NCBI GenBank assembly: GCA_021234155.1
Contig: JAJEKV010000071.1
Location: 4,462,483-4,526,482 of the forward strand
Source of the DNA: Isoetes taiwanensis
Taxonomy: Eukaryota > Streptophyta > Lycopodiopsida > Isoetales > Isoetaceae
Direction: 5' to 3'
Length of the DNA: 64,000 nucleotides
Below the pieces are notes generated by a model that was not told where the DNA came from, did not search any database, and worked only from the letters and a program-made list of their open reading frames with translations. Position 1 is the stretch's first letter. Each line of letters opens with the position of its first letter. Positions 10,905-20,353 of the stretch are shown one piece after another. A program made the translations under genes and the position numbers.

Positions 10905-11750
10905 ATGAACGTCTTGGCCACCCAAATCCAGAAAGACTTAAACAAATGGTATCACACAGTCAATAATCTTGTGATTTCTAACAAAATCTCGCATCAAGTT
11001 TGTGCAGGATGCCTCAAAGGGAAACAACACCAATCCCCCGCTCCCAAACAAGCCACTACCAGAGCATCTCAAAAACTGCAACTCGTACATACAGATCTAT
11101 GGGGCCCAACCAAAAGTCCCAGTCTAGGAGGAGCTACCTTTTATGTCTTGTTTGTTGATGATTTCACACGAAAAGCTTGGATCTATTTTCTAAAGAAAAA
11201 ATCTGATACTTTCTCTATTTTTAGCACCTGGAAAGCTCACGTTGAAAACGAATCGGGCTGCACTCTTAAAACCCTATGGTCTGATAAGGGAGGGGAGTTT
11301 CTATCTAATGAGTTCTCTGAATGTTCAGCAAATGCAGGAATCTCTCGCCAACTGGCAGTTCCCTCCGAACACCATCAAAATGGTGTGGCAGAATGTAGAC
11401 ACCGAACTTTGGTGGAATGTGCTAACACTCTTCTTCAAAATCATGGCATCCACCGCAGTTTCAGGCGTAAGCCGCCGCCCGCGCCATCTATCTCACCAAT
11501 CGGCTGCCCACCAAAGCACTTAACAAGATTGTTCCTGAGGAATTATGGAGTGGAATCAAACCATCTGTCAAGCATCTCAAGGTATTTGGATGCACAGCTT
11601 ACTCTCATATCCCTCTTGACGCCCGCGATAAGTTATCCTCTCATTCCTTACCCCCGCATATTCATTGGCTATAGTCAAATTTCAAAAGCTTATCGATTGT
11701 TTCACCCAGCCTACGCAAAATTTCGAAAACGCAGGTGTGCTATTCCATGA
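10905..11750 (+). pseudogene. Copia integrase core
   Basis: The frame holds an H-x-x-C-x-G-C type end of the zinc-binding region (HQVCAGCLKGKQ) and the retroviral integrase core. The motifs are HTDLWGP with the first Asp, DDFTRKAWIYFL, SDKGGEF with the second Asp and HHQNGVAE with the catalytic Glu. After about 11460 the reading leaves the expected frame (another frame gives SGVSRRPRHLSHQSAAHQS). Integrase inserts the cDNA copy; the 5-bp target duplication fits. The region 11530-11990 links to RT with several frame changes and no recognisable domain. Confidence 0.85.
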
Positions 11751-11989
11751 GACAGATTTTTCCCTTCATAAGCCCCACCGCTCCATCCAATGCTCCTTTC
11801 CCCAACACCGATTTTAAACCATACATGGATGGTCCAGATGCTCCTCCCTCTCGAACAAGATCTCCCCCGCCACCGCCCCAAAGACAAGAACCTCCTCCCC
11901 GTAGACACTCCAAAGGACCTTTCTCTTGACGAATTTCCGTAAGGGGATCATAATCGCCCAAGAAGGCCTCGAAACCTACGAAAAGACTT

Positions 11990-13483
11990 TTGAACTTCTA
12001 TGCCTTTCATTGTGACCTCTCATGTGCTTATCTCTCAGAACAAACCTCTCCTTCCACATTGAAGGAACTTGACTCCCGCGAAGATGCCCTTCATTGGCAC
12101 AAAGCAATGCAAGCTGAATTTCAGTCCCTACAAGAGGCAGGAGCCTATGAGCTTGTCCCGGCGCCGCAAAATCGAAAAATTATCAGTGGAAAATGGCTAT
12201 TTAAATTAAAGGAGCAAGCTGATGGCAAAATTGCTCGCTACAAAGCTCGTTGGGTAGCTCGTGGCTTCACCCAAATTCCTGGGCTCGACTACGATGAGGT
12301 ATTTTCTCCAGTAGCTAAACTAACATCAATTCGAGCCGTGCTGTCAATTGTTGCAGAACAAGATCTTGAACTGCACCAAATGGACGTTCAGACCGCTTTT
12401 TTGAATGGAGACCTTGCCGAGGAAGTCTACATGGAGCAGCCTGCGGGTTTTATTGCTCCTGGCCAAGAACATCTTGTATGCAGGCTTAAGAAATCCATAT
12501 ACGGTTTAAAACAATCACCCCGGGCTTGGTACACTCGAATTGATTCCTTTTTTATGCATATTGGGCTCACACGTGCTCATGCAGACTGGAATGTATATTT
12601 CAAGCACACCTCTGATTACATTCTCCTTGTTATCTTATATGTTGACGATTTTCTCATAGCTACTAACTCTATTCATTGTCTTCAGACACTCAAGCAGCAG
12701 TTGACCAAGGAATTTAAAATGACCGACCTTGGGGAAGCAACCTACTGCCTTGGTTTTCAGATTTCCCGTCATCGCCCCTCAAGGCGTCTTTTCATCCATC
12801 AAACCAAGACAATTCGAGGCATTCTTAAACGATTTGGCATGGAAAATTGCAAATTCATCTCCACACCTGCCATGTTAAATCTGAAACTCTCTGCAAAAAT
12901 GTCCCCTTCCACTCCGGAGGAATCACAACTCATGGCTGATAAACCATACAGTCAACTCGTCGGCTGCCTCCTTCACATTGCCACTTGCAGCCGTCCAGAT
13001 ATTGCGTTCGCTGTTGCAGCCACTAGCAAATTCATGCATAACCCTGGCATCCAGCATTGGCAAGCTGCTCAGCGCATCCTTCGATACCTTCAGGGCACCC
13101 AATCACATGGCATTCTTTACATTCCACTCATACAATTCTCCGGTTACGTGGATGCAGATTGGGGAGGCGATGTCGACTTCCGAAAATCCACAACTGGCTT
13201 CTGTTTCAATCTTGGCGGAGGCGTGATCACTTGGAGCAGCAAGCAACAATCGTGTGTAGCTATGTCTAGCTGCGAAGCAGAATATATGGCAGCATCTGCA
13301 GCTGTCAGAGAAGCTATGTGGCTGCGCCAACTCCTACAGGAATTGGGGTTCCCTCAGCAGCCACCCATCATGCTCTTCAATGACAACCTGGCGTGCGCAG
13401 CCTTTGCCTCAAACCCCTCGTACTTCATCCCCAAACCAAGCACATTGAGATTCACTATCACTTCACCAGGGAGAAAGTTCTAG
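11990..13483 (+). pseudogene. Copia reverse transcriptase-RNase H
   Basis: This is the best preserved part, 497 residues without a stop. It starts inside the linker; the domain begins at about residue 25 (LDSREDALHWHKAMQAE). RT motifs are in order: KWLFKLKEQADGKIARYKAR, GLDYDEVFSPVAK, LHQMDVQTAFLNGDL, SIYGLKQSPRAWY and the catalytic LYVDD. RNase H follows with VDADWGGD, STTGFCF, SSKQQSCVAMSSCEAEYMA and FNDNLAC. A frameshift near 13425 moves the C-terminus to another frame, which continues as KHIEIHYHFTREKV to a stop at 13618-13620. It would copy the element RNA into DNA in the particle. Confidence 0.93.
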
Positions 13484-13620
13484 CTGGCCTTATTCAGCTC
13501 CATTACACACCCACATCCACCATGGTTGCCGATGTCCTTACAAAGGCACTAGGCAGAGACAAACATGAACAGTTCATCAACCGCTTATGGGCCCGATGTC
13601 ACAACCCCGCTTCAAAATGA
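13393..13620 (+). pseudogene. Copia RNase H C-terminus (shifted frame)
   Basis: This frame carries the conserved Copia end: TKHIEIHYHFTREKV, then PTSTMVADVLTKALGRDKHEQF. It overlaps the previous frame by about 90 bases, locating a single frameshift near 13420-13430. The stop is at 13618-13620, about 100 bp before the 3' LTR. Confidence 0.88.
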
Positions 13621-13727
13621 GGAGGAGAAAGAGACTAAACCGGCCCTCAACACTTTTTGTGTACAAAGTTTTCAGAACTTTCCTTGTTGTTTGAATGTCA
13701 TTTTGCAAACATGTGGCTGAGGAGGAG

Positions 13728-13919
13728 TGTTGGAAGCACACGACAACAGCCACCAACTAGTTATTCTGAATGTACCGCTCGGATTAATTTGTACCAAGGC
13801 GCTTGGTGCATGGTTATAGCATTAATACATACCCCTACATATAGGGGATAGATCATGTACCAAAATTAGATCAATACAAGTTAGCTCATCTCTGTTTTAG
13901 CTCTTTCCATATACTTTCT
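13728..13919 (+). repeat. 3' LTR of Copia element
   Basis: A 192-bp LTR with the same ends as the 5' copy. Differences are confined to its first 90 bases (for example GTACCGCTCGG against GTACCGTTCAG). Confidence 0.93.
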
Positions 13920-13924
13920 ATTTG

Positions 13925-14214
13925 GCAGGTAAGCATTTCGGTCCCAAACGCTCCTGCTCATAAATTTTCAGCTCAAACCGAGCTGTTTTGCAAAATCCGT
14001 TTTTCCAGGCCCCAAACATGATTTAGCAAGCCCGCTTGCCCAGAGACTGCTACAGCAATTTCATATTGGCTTCTCAGGTCCCCAGGAGCCTGAAGAACGA
14101 TTCTAAGGCCAAACCTTTGCACTTCGTGGATGCTCCAGAAATTGCTCACAAGTTCTGCTCTCTTAACTGTTGCACGGCCTCGAACCCAGCATCAAACTTA
14201 GGCTCTGATACCAA
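13925..14214 (-). other. Leader of the outer retrotransposon with primer-binding site
   Basis: Read on the minus strand, TGGTATCAGAGCCTAAG begins about one base inside the LTR (14213 down to 14197). About 250 bp of leader follow with no clear gag start before the Copia insertion interrupts the interior. Confidence 0.8.
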
Positions 14215-14586
14215 TATTACAACACCATGGAAGGGACCAAGTTTGGCTACCATGAACCCCCTGGGTTCCCCACTCCTCGAGTCCCTTGGACTCCCCACGC
14301 CAGACTTGTGTTGATCCCCTGGATCCATACTGCAACATCGTGCAGTTCTCTAATCATTCCCAGAACGATTCTCCATGGCCTCCCCTTCTTGAGATCCATG
14401 ATCTCTTATATAGAGTACCTACTCTTGTGGCATGCTGCCACGTGTATGCATGCATGCATATGGACTCTTGGAGTCTCCTTATGCCACTTGTCCCTTAAAC
14501 CTCTAATCCTTAGGTTTAATGGTCCTATGACCTAGGGACCAACAGTATGTAACATATGACTTAGGGCCTAACCCATGTTCGTAACA
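14215..14586 (-). repeat. 5' LTR of outer retrotransposon
   Basis: A 372-bp LTR, nearly identical to the one at 4328-4684. Its inner end reads TATTAC instead of TGTTAC, a single change in the terminal dinucleotide. The minus-strand TATA box CTCTATATAAGAG is retained (complement of about 14403-14415). Confidence 0.92.
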
Positions 14587-14776
14587 TTTAGAAGTAGAGA
14601 TGTATTGCACAAGGCCCTCAAAATTGAATCAATATGACTTTTTTATATTGCTTTATTAGTGAAAAACAAATCCTTAAAAATCAGTACGAGTTTGTGGGCC
14701 AAAAAGTTTACAAACCATATCTAGTGTGCAATGTGGTTCATGAATATAATTCTATGACGTGATAAACAAGTATTAC

Positions 14777-14870
14777 TTTTTGGGTTGCCCCTAGGGGGGC
14801 AAACCCTCATTTATGTGGGTATGTGGGCATATCCAGGTATATGCTGGCATATGCCTAGCATATGCTGGTG
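14777..14870 (+). repeat. Dispersed repeat copy 1 (GGGTTGCCCC family)
   Basis: TTTTTGGGTTGCCCCTAGGGGGGC AAACC and a following run of CATATGC/GCATATG words match 20104-20190 at about 80 % by eye. The start contains a GCCCCTAGGGGGC palindrome. The family is not recognised. Confidence 0.7.
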
Positions 14871-14939
14871 ACTGCTCCAAACTGGCTGCTGCCTTTAAAC
14901 TCTCGGTCATCCAGCCCCATTCCTTCGCAGGCGTGGCTA

Positions 14940-17490
14940 TGGCGCAGCTCGACCCTTCTTCTTCTTCCAAGCATTTTCCTCTGGCTTCTAAGAGCATGGC
15001 AGATCAAACAATCAGATATATCTTCGCCAGCCGGCCTTTCTAAATTCAGGTCGATTTTGCGGAGCCTCTTTAGAAAAGATCATCATGCATCGGGGAGTTT
15101 TATCAGCTCGGATAAACGCATTGCAGATGATGGCTTAAGATGCCTTTCTTATAAGATTTCCCGAAAATGTGGGCATACAAGCATTGAGAATGGAACTTGC
15201 TTAGAGCATCTGTATGGGCTAAGCTTTGAGGAATATGATTTCGGCGATTGTTTGGAACCGAAGCTTTCTAAGCCTTTGATGTGCCGTTCTGATTTGGAGA
15301 AAAATAAATACCTGTCGGTCTGGTGGTATAAGTAAATTAGTGAGGGTCCCAGGAGACCAGTTGCAGATTTCTTCCGAGATGAAAAGGCGTGTAGTGAGCA
15401 CTTTGCAGCATAGCAATGCTACTTTATCTAGACGATCGAAGCTTGAGTGTTCTAAAGAGGGGATTGCAGGGCAAGTTCAGTGTTCTGATACTGGATCGAG
15501 TAATGACCAAAAGAATGGAAATCCAGCAGAGGTACACAAATTAGGAGTACATGAAGAGATGCACCAAGAAGGGCAGAAATATGGATTGCCCAAAGACAAG
15601 TCAGTAGGATTTGGGAATAGCAATAATGCAATTGCTGGAGCCCTAGCTGGAATTTTTGTAAGCTTGTGCTTGCATCCTATTGATACGGTAAAAACAGTTC
15701 TTCAATCTCTGAACTCCAACTGTTCAGTCTTTACAACAGTAACATCTATTATTAAACAACGAGGTACAATTTCTGGTACTACTGGATATTGTGCTATATG
15801 GCTTTGGTTATTGGGGAGCAATCTAGTTTCTTCTGCTCCTATTTCTGCAATATATACTTTCAGCTATGAATCCATCAAAGCTGCACTTCTATCACATGTG
15901 CCAAAGGTCAGTGTTGCCATTTTTTGCGTTTTTTAGAACACGGTGTCGTAGTTGTTATGTGAAGGATAGAAATTATTTAACCCAGTTCTGCATCAAGCAG
16001 TGTTGAGTCTTATGATTTTTATGCATTAAATCTATAGTTGGCATATTGGAGAAGCAGTCATTATTGCTTGAACCGATGGTTGCATGCTGGAAAGCTATAT
16101 TTTAATTTTAAAAATTCTTCAACTGAAAGCCTTTCAGAACACAAAGTTACCAAAGAATTTTTGATGGTGTTAGGTCTATAAATGCATTGACTTGGTAAAT
16201 TACTTTTCAGGAATATCACATTGTATTGCAGGTGGTTGTGCCAGCATTGCAACATCGTTTGTTTATACCCCAAGTGAATGCAGCAGATGCAAGTTGGAGC
16301 ACAATATTCAAACAGTCTGTAAGATACACACTAATTTTTATTGATCGTATCATATTCATGGCTTCTTTACACGCATATGGGCTCATGTTACTGCAGCTAT
16401 GCATTGGTTGGCATTTTAAAGAAACGGGGGATTCTGGCTATGTATGCAGGATTGGGGCGTTGTTCTTCTTTGCAATGTTCCTTAGTCTATAATAAAGGTA
16501 AAGCATCAACCACCACCCTTGGCACAACACCTTGGGAACTTCATTCATTGCCAAAAATATAATGCCACACACACAGCATATGGAGAATTAGGAATTGTTT
16601 TGTTTCTGAAATGATGTTACATATGGGACTCCTTTTGCAATTTTCCCTCTCCTAAGAACAAGTACAATGTTTATCTGGCATTGGGCTGGAGGATCTCCAC
16701 TTTTCCCTTTTTTATAGGCGCATTGCAAATTGAAGACAATATTTGACTAAATTTCACATAACAGAAGCTTAGACAATGCTGCCGCATTTGATTTTTGGCC
16801 CAAAGCACAGGTAGTTACATTCTGTTTAGATGAAACTTTTTTGTGGGGACAGGAAGAGTCAGCTTGCCCGTTTCAAAAGTGACCTTTCAAGATGTCAGTT
16901 TGGGCATTTAAGTCAAGTTAAAGAATCTAAATTCATTTTCTACTATGCCTGATAAAATCTGAACTTTATGAGGTAGGAATTATGAAAAAGGATGGATGTT
17001 ATTGACAGTTGTGCCTCTTATCTTGATGCCTGCTTATTTTTGGCTCTCTGGGGTGTTTCAGTTTTCTACTTATGAAAGTCTTAAGGGCTGGCTTCTTTCA
17101 AGAGAACCATGCAACGGGCGTTTAACGGAGCTGCAAATGGTTAGTATAATGAACTGTTTGAATACTTAAGAGTTTTAAGGCTAATTAACTTTGGGTTGAC
17201 TTTGGAGTGACTGCTGGAGGTATTGCAGGTTCAACTGCTGCATTATTCACTACACCTTTTGATGTTATTAGAACAAGAATTCAAACTCAGGTCTGTTGCT
17301 AAAAAGATTCTCCAGAAGTGTGTACACTTTAAGTGTAGTTTATAACTGTTTTGAGATTCGTAGTCATTAGGGACTTCCTATCAGTATAACGGAGTATTTG
17401 ATGCGATGCAGCGGATAATTTGTGTATCGTAGAAGCACGTTTATGGACTGGGGTTTGGAGGCTTTCCATATCCATATAAGTGAGAGAGAG
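14940..17490 (+). pseudogene. Mitochondrial carrier family gene (At4g11440/SAMC-like), decayed
   Basis: A long N-terminal region (open frame from 15340) leads into carrier repeat 1 with AIAGALAGIFVSLCLHPIDT and SSAPISAIYTFSYESIK (to about 15906, followed by a GT donor). Repeat 2 continues at about 16211 with AGGCASIATSFVYTPSE, in a frame one base out from the splice phase, then GILKKRGILAMYAGLG and NVP-stop-SIIK. Repeat 3 follows at 17060-17290 with TYESLKGWLLSREPCNG, and GIAGSTAALFTTPFDVIRTR as a separate exon, then a stop-containing tail (NGVFDAMQ, GLGFGG). Carriers of this group move small metabolites across organelle inner membranes; the closest plant proteins have the same long N-terminal extension. 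Several frameshifts and stops indicate a pseudogene that kept its introns. Confidence 0.85.
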
Positions 17491-18650
17491 AGAAATGACG
17501 AACTTCTTGTAAATCTACTGCATCACGCAAACCAGTAAATAGATTTTCAGCACAGCTATGGCAACGATTGGGTATACGACTGGCTGGTCATAGACATGGT
17601 CCCGAATATGACCTTTACAACTCCGGAAAAAGTTTTTTGAACTTATGAATTTTGGAACAAGTGCAAATTCCTGCAAAAATATCGTAGGAGATGCTTTGTA
17701 GGTTTGTTCTATCGCTACAAATCCTACAAAGATAAAATTTACAACCATTAAGACATTGCACAGAAATCTGCAAGAAAAGCAGTATGGTTACAGAAATTGA
17801 AAATAAAACATGGAGTAGAAAGAATGAAGCTACTTTTTTGTAAAAATGGGACTCTAAATTATTCCAAAGGGTAAATTTGAATCTGATGCTGGACTTTTTA
17901 TTATGCTCCAGTCAGCAACATCAAAGCCAGGTGTTCCTATATGTTCTTACCCTTAGTCGTGTGACTACGTTCTTAAATGTTCGAACTTTTGTACTTCATA
18001 GTACAACACACCAATCTGAGTTTCTATACATATAGTAGCATTTGTTCACCTGGAATTTTCTCAAGGAGCTCAAGTGCTCTCTAATAAGCCTATTGCACGG
18101 ATTTGCTCATGCATAGCTTCATACACAAATGCCACCAGTTAATTCTTTAAAAATGTCAGTACTTGTGTGACCTCTAGCAGCATGCCTTTGCTTCTCTTTT
18201 CTTCCCATTCTTACAACGAATGCTCCCAAACTTACAAGCATACATGCGACATATGGATGCAAGTGTCAAGTGCTCTGCCGCTTCTGTTTTAGATCTTGAT
18301 GAACTAGCAAAAAAGGAGGCGTTTATGACATGTTCATAAAGTCCATCTGCTTCTTCAAATTGCATAACCTGCAGCAATAGATAAGCTTCTTGAGTTGATG
18401 TGTCATGCCAGGACCATGCCTAACTACTTCATGTGGGCTAATTTCGATATGAAGAAGTTGCATGCCAATTCGACATACATATAATAAATATCATAGCCAT
18501 ACGAGGATATTTAACGTACATCTTTAAGTGCTAAGATCTTGCATGAAGGATTCTGTCAACGCGGAAAGTTCTTTAAGTGCTCAAATGGTCGGAACAGAAC
18601 TTCATAGACAAAACTGTTGGATTCCTTCACCAAATTACTGAGTCCTCATA
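17491..18650. other. No recognisable gene
   Basis: About 1.2 kb of AT-rich sequence. Short frames on both strands have no recognisable motif. It may include the decayed end of the carrier gene or a promoter for the F-box exon, but nothing visible decides this. Confidence 0.4.
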
Positions 18651-18938
18651 ATGCAGGATGGCTATTCCTGTCTGAAGCTTTGGCAAGAAGATGAAAATAT
18701 GTTGTTAGAGGTTTTCAAGTATCTGGATGCTAGGTCCTTGACTGTGGCAGCTTGTGTGAACAAGAAATGGCGCAAGATAGCAGAAGAAGAGAGCCTGTGG
18801 GAGGCTATATGCATAAAACATGGGCATTGGCCTAAGAAAGCTGTGATGGTTGGTAGAGTTCAACAGGTTAGAGCTCCACAGAACAAAAATGCTTTTCAGG
18901 AGACAAGGGGGTTATTACCTGCGTTGCTGCATACATGA
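18651..18938 (+). pseudogene. F-box protein exon (SLY1/GID2-like F-box), fragment
   Basis: The translation shows a complete F-box: EDENMLLEVFKYLDARSL, then AACVNKKWRKIAEEESLWE and CIKHGHW. This pattern (L-x-E-V-x-K-x-x-D-A-R-x-L, ACV-x-K-W, LWE) is close to the GID2/SLY1-like plant F-box group; assignment to a subfamily is tentative. F-box proteins recruit substrates to SCF ubiquitin ligases. The exon probably starts after a TGCAG acceptor at 18656 and ends at a GT donor at 18867 (CAACAG|GTTAG), because the reading past 18866 is not conserved. No C-terminal exon was found before the unrelated carboxypeptidase exon at 19150, so the gene looks truncated. Confidence 0.6.
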
Positions 18939-19146
18939 TTTGCCAAACCATCTTTTCATTCATTATGGCTACAACAGGAAATATCAATGTGAGTTTTCTC
19001 TTCAAATTATTGTCTTGGTTTCCAAACTAGTATAGCCAGTTTAGCACCGTATTCCTCGGTCTTCACATGCCAGTTAATAAGGACAATGTTAGCACTCGTC
19101 CTCACCATTTGTCACAACATTTCTTGAAAAATTCTTGACTATGTAG

Positions 19147-19347
19147 AGCTCTATGTTGTGTTGTCAGTACTATGATGTCAGAAAGCAATGTGATGATGGA
19201 GGCCTCTGCTACGACTTTTCCAATATGGACAACTATCTCAATGACAAAGCAGTTCAAGAAGCCTTAGGAGTTGACAACCGGAAGTTTGTGAATTGCAATC
19301 CGATTGTCTATGAAGCTATGCTTGTGGACTGGATCACATTGGCTTGA
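19147..19347 (+). pseudogene. Serine carboxypeptidase (S10 family) single-exon fragment
   Basis: The frame gives YYDVRKQCDDGGLCYDFSN, then MDNYLNDKAVQEALGV, KFVNCNPIVYEAM and LVDW. This is the segment of plant serine carboxypeptidase-like proteins (SCPL48/49 type) just before the catalytic Asp region: NVYDIRKxC, LCYDFSNM, YLNxxxVxxALGV and VYEAMLxDWM. The family consists of secreted or vacuolar serine peptidases and acyltransferases. None of the three catalytic residues lies in this piece. The frame ends in stops directly after DW, and no other exon was found nearby. I infer a translocated exon or pseudogene remnant. Confidence 0.8.
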
Positions 19348-19599
19348 AGAAAATGCTAGAAACAAAAACATAGATTCATGATACAAGCCTTGGCAAAGAA
19401 AATGATTATGGGTCATTCATTAAGAAGGCAGTTTCACATAGCTGGGATTATTTTAAACACTTTATTTAAATCGGTGCCTTTAAATACAGTTATGATGGTT
19501 ATGATATATGGAGTAAGTATAAATAAAGTTATCTGGCCAATAATTAGAGTACCTTATAGATTGTAAGGGCCTCTTGGATGTAATATATTCATTGTGAAC

Positions 19600-19715
19600 A
19601 TGAATACTCATGGATGGTGGTTGCTTCATGGCTATCTCTTAGCCATTATAATTACACTTTGGTATGCTTAGATTTTGGGCATAATGTGGGTTCAAATCCC
19701 ACATATCCAAACAAA
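19600..19715 (+). repeat. tRNA-like or tRNA-derived element, tentative
   Basis: GTGGGTTCAAATCCCAC at 19686-19702 forms a perfect T-arm with a B box, followed by ATATCC. About 70 bp upstream, GGATGGTGGTTGCTTCATGG could supply an acceptor strand and an A box. No anticodon arm could be folded, so this is more likely a SINE or tRNA relic than a functional tRNA. Confidence 0.3.
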
Positions 19716-20103
19716 TGTCTGCACACTGGGGTGTCTCATTTTCGATGTCCCTTTTGTCCCCCAATTTAGCTAAAATCAATAAAGGTGGTTGGAAATCTTG
19801 GAGGCAATTTCAAATTTAGAAAACAAAAATAGCAATAAAAAATCGAATTCCTTGAATCTTGGAGAACTAGGCTACAGTGCGTGCATGTGTTGAGCCCCGA
19901 TAAAGAAAACTAAAACACCAACAAAATCATCATTCTTGCTTCTCGTCTTTCGATATGTTTAAGGTTTGAATGGAACCAATGGATTGTGTTTCTTTTTCCT
20001 ATTTGCAACATTCAATTTGTGAGTTATTAGCGTATTTGAATGCCTTGCCTTATGAACTATGAATTGGGCATAGAAATAGCATTCCATTGATATGTTTGAA
20101 TCC

Positions 20104-20190
20104 AGTTTTTTGGGTTGCCCCTAAGGGGAAAACCCTCATCCATGTGGGTTTGTGGCATATTCCAAGTATATGTCAGTATATGCTCAAAAA
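20104..20190 (+). repeat. Dispersed repeat copy 2 (GGGTTGCCCC family)
   Basis: TTTTTTGGGTTGCCCCTAAG followed by GGGAAAACCCTCAT and TATATGTCAGTATATGC matches 14777-14870. The copies share the palindrome at the start and the ATATGC-rich end. Confidence 0.7.
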
Positions 20191-20353
20191 CATGACTTTG
20201 AAGTATGATTTAAGCCATTTCACTCTCGGGTCACGGAGGGCAACCCTCCGTGCGCAGCACCTTGTTAATATGGTACTAGAATATAATAGTTGTAGTTGGT
20301 CTTTATAACAAGTTAAAATATATAATATCTATTAATGCTTAGTATATTCTTAT

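Larger units (their letters stand above)
9200..13924 (+). mobile_element. Copia LTR retrotransposon nested in the outer element
   Basis: LTRs at 9205-9392 and 13728-13919 are bounded by the target duplication ATTTG (9200-9204 and 13920-13924). The primer-binding site TGGTATCAGAGCC starts at 9393, directly after the 5' LTR. A purine run (GAGGAGGAG) ends at 13727 just before the 3' LTR. The order of domains, gag, protease, integrase, RT, RNase H, is that of Copia (Ty1) elements. At least five frameshifts make it non-functional. The LTRs share the last 110 bp exactly but differ at about 12 positions in the first 90 bp. Confidence 0.95.
4323..14591 (-). mobile_element. LTR retrotransposon (outer element), minus strand, probably Gypsy-like and non-autonomous
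   Basis: Two LTRs at 4328-4684 and 14215-14586 are flanked by the direct repeat TTTAG (4323-4327 and 14587-14591). A primer-binding site (TGGTATCAGAGCCTAAG read on the minus strand, 14198-14213) lies just inside the right LTR, and a polypurine tract (AAGGGGGGAGG on the minus strand, about 4686-4696) lies just inside the left LTR. Transcription is therefore on the minus strand. The total span is 10.26 kb, of which 4.7 kb is a nested Copia. The remaining interior has no intact gag-pol. A weak minus-strand reading near 7000-7070 (EAFDEVKKL, then CDAT in another frame) recalls the Gypsy RT/RNase H boundary, which is tentative. The LTRs differ at about two bases plus three indels, so the element is young. 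Confidence 0.9.
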
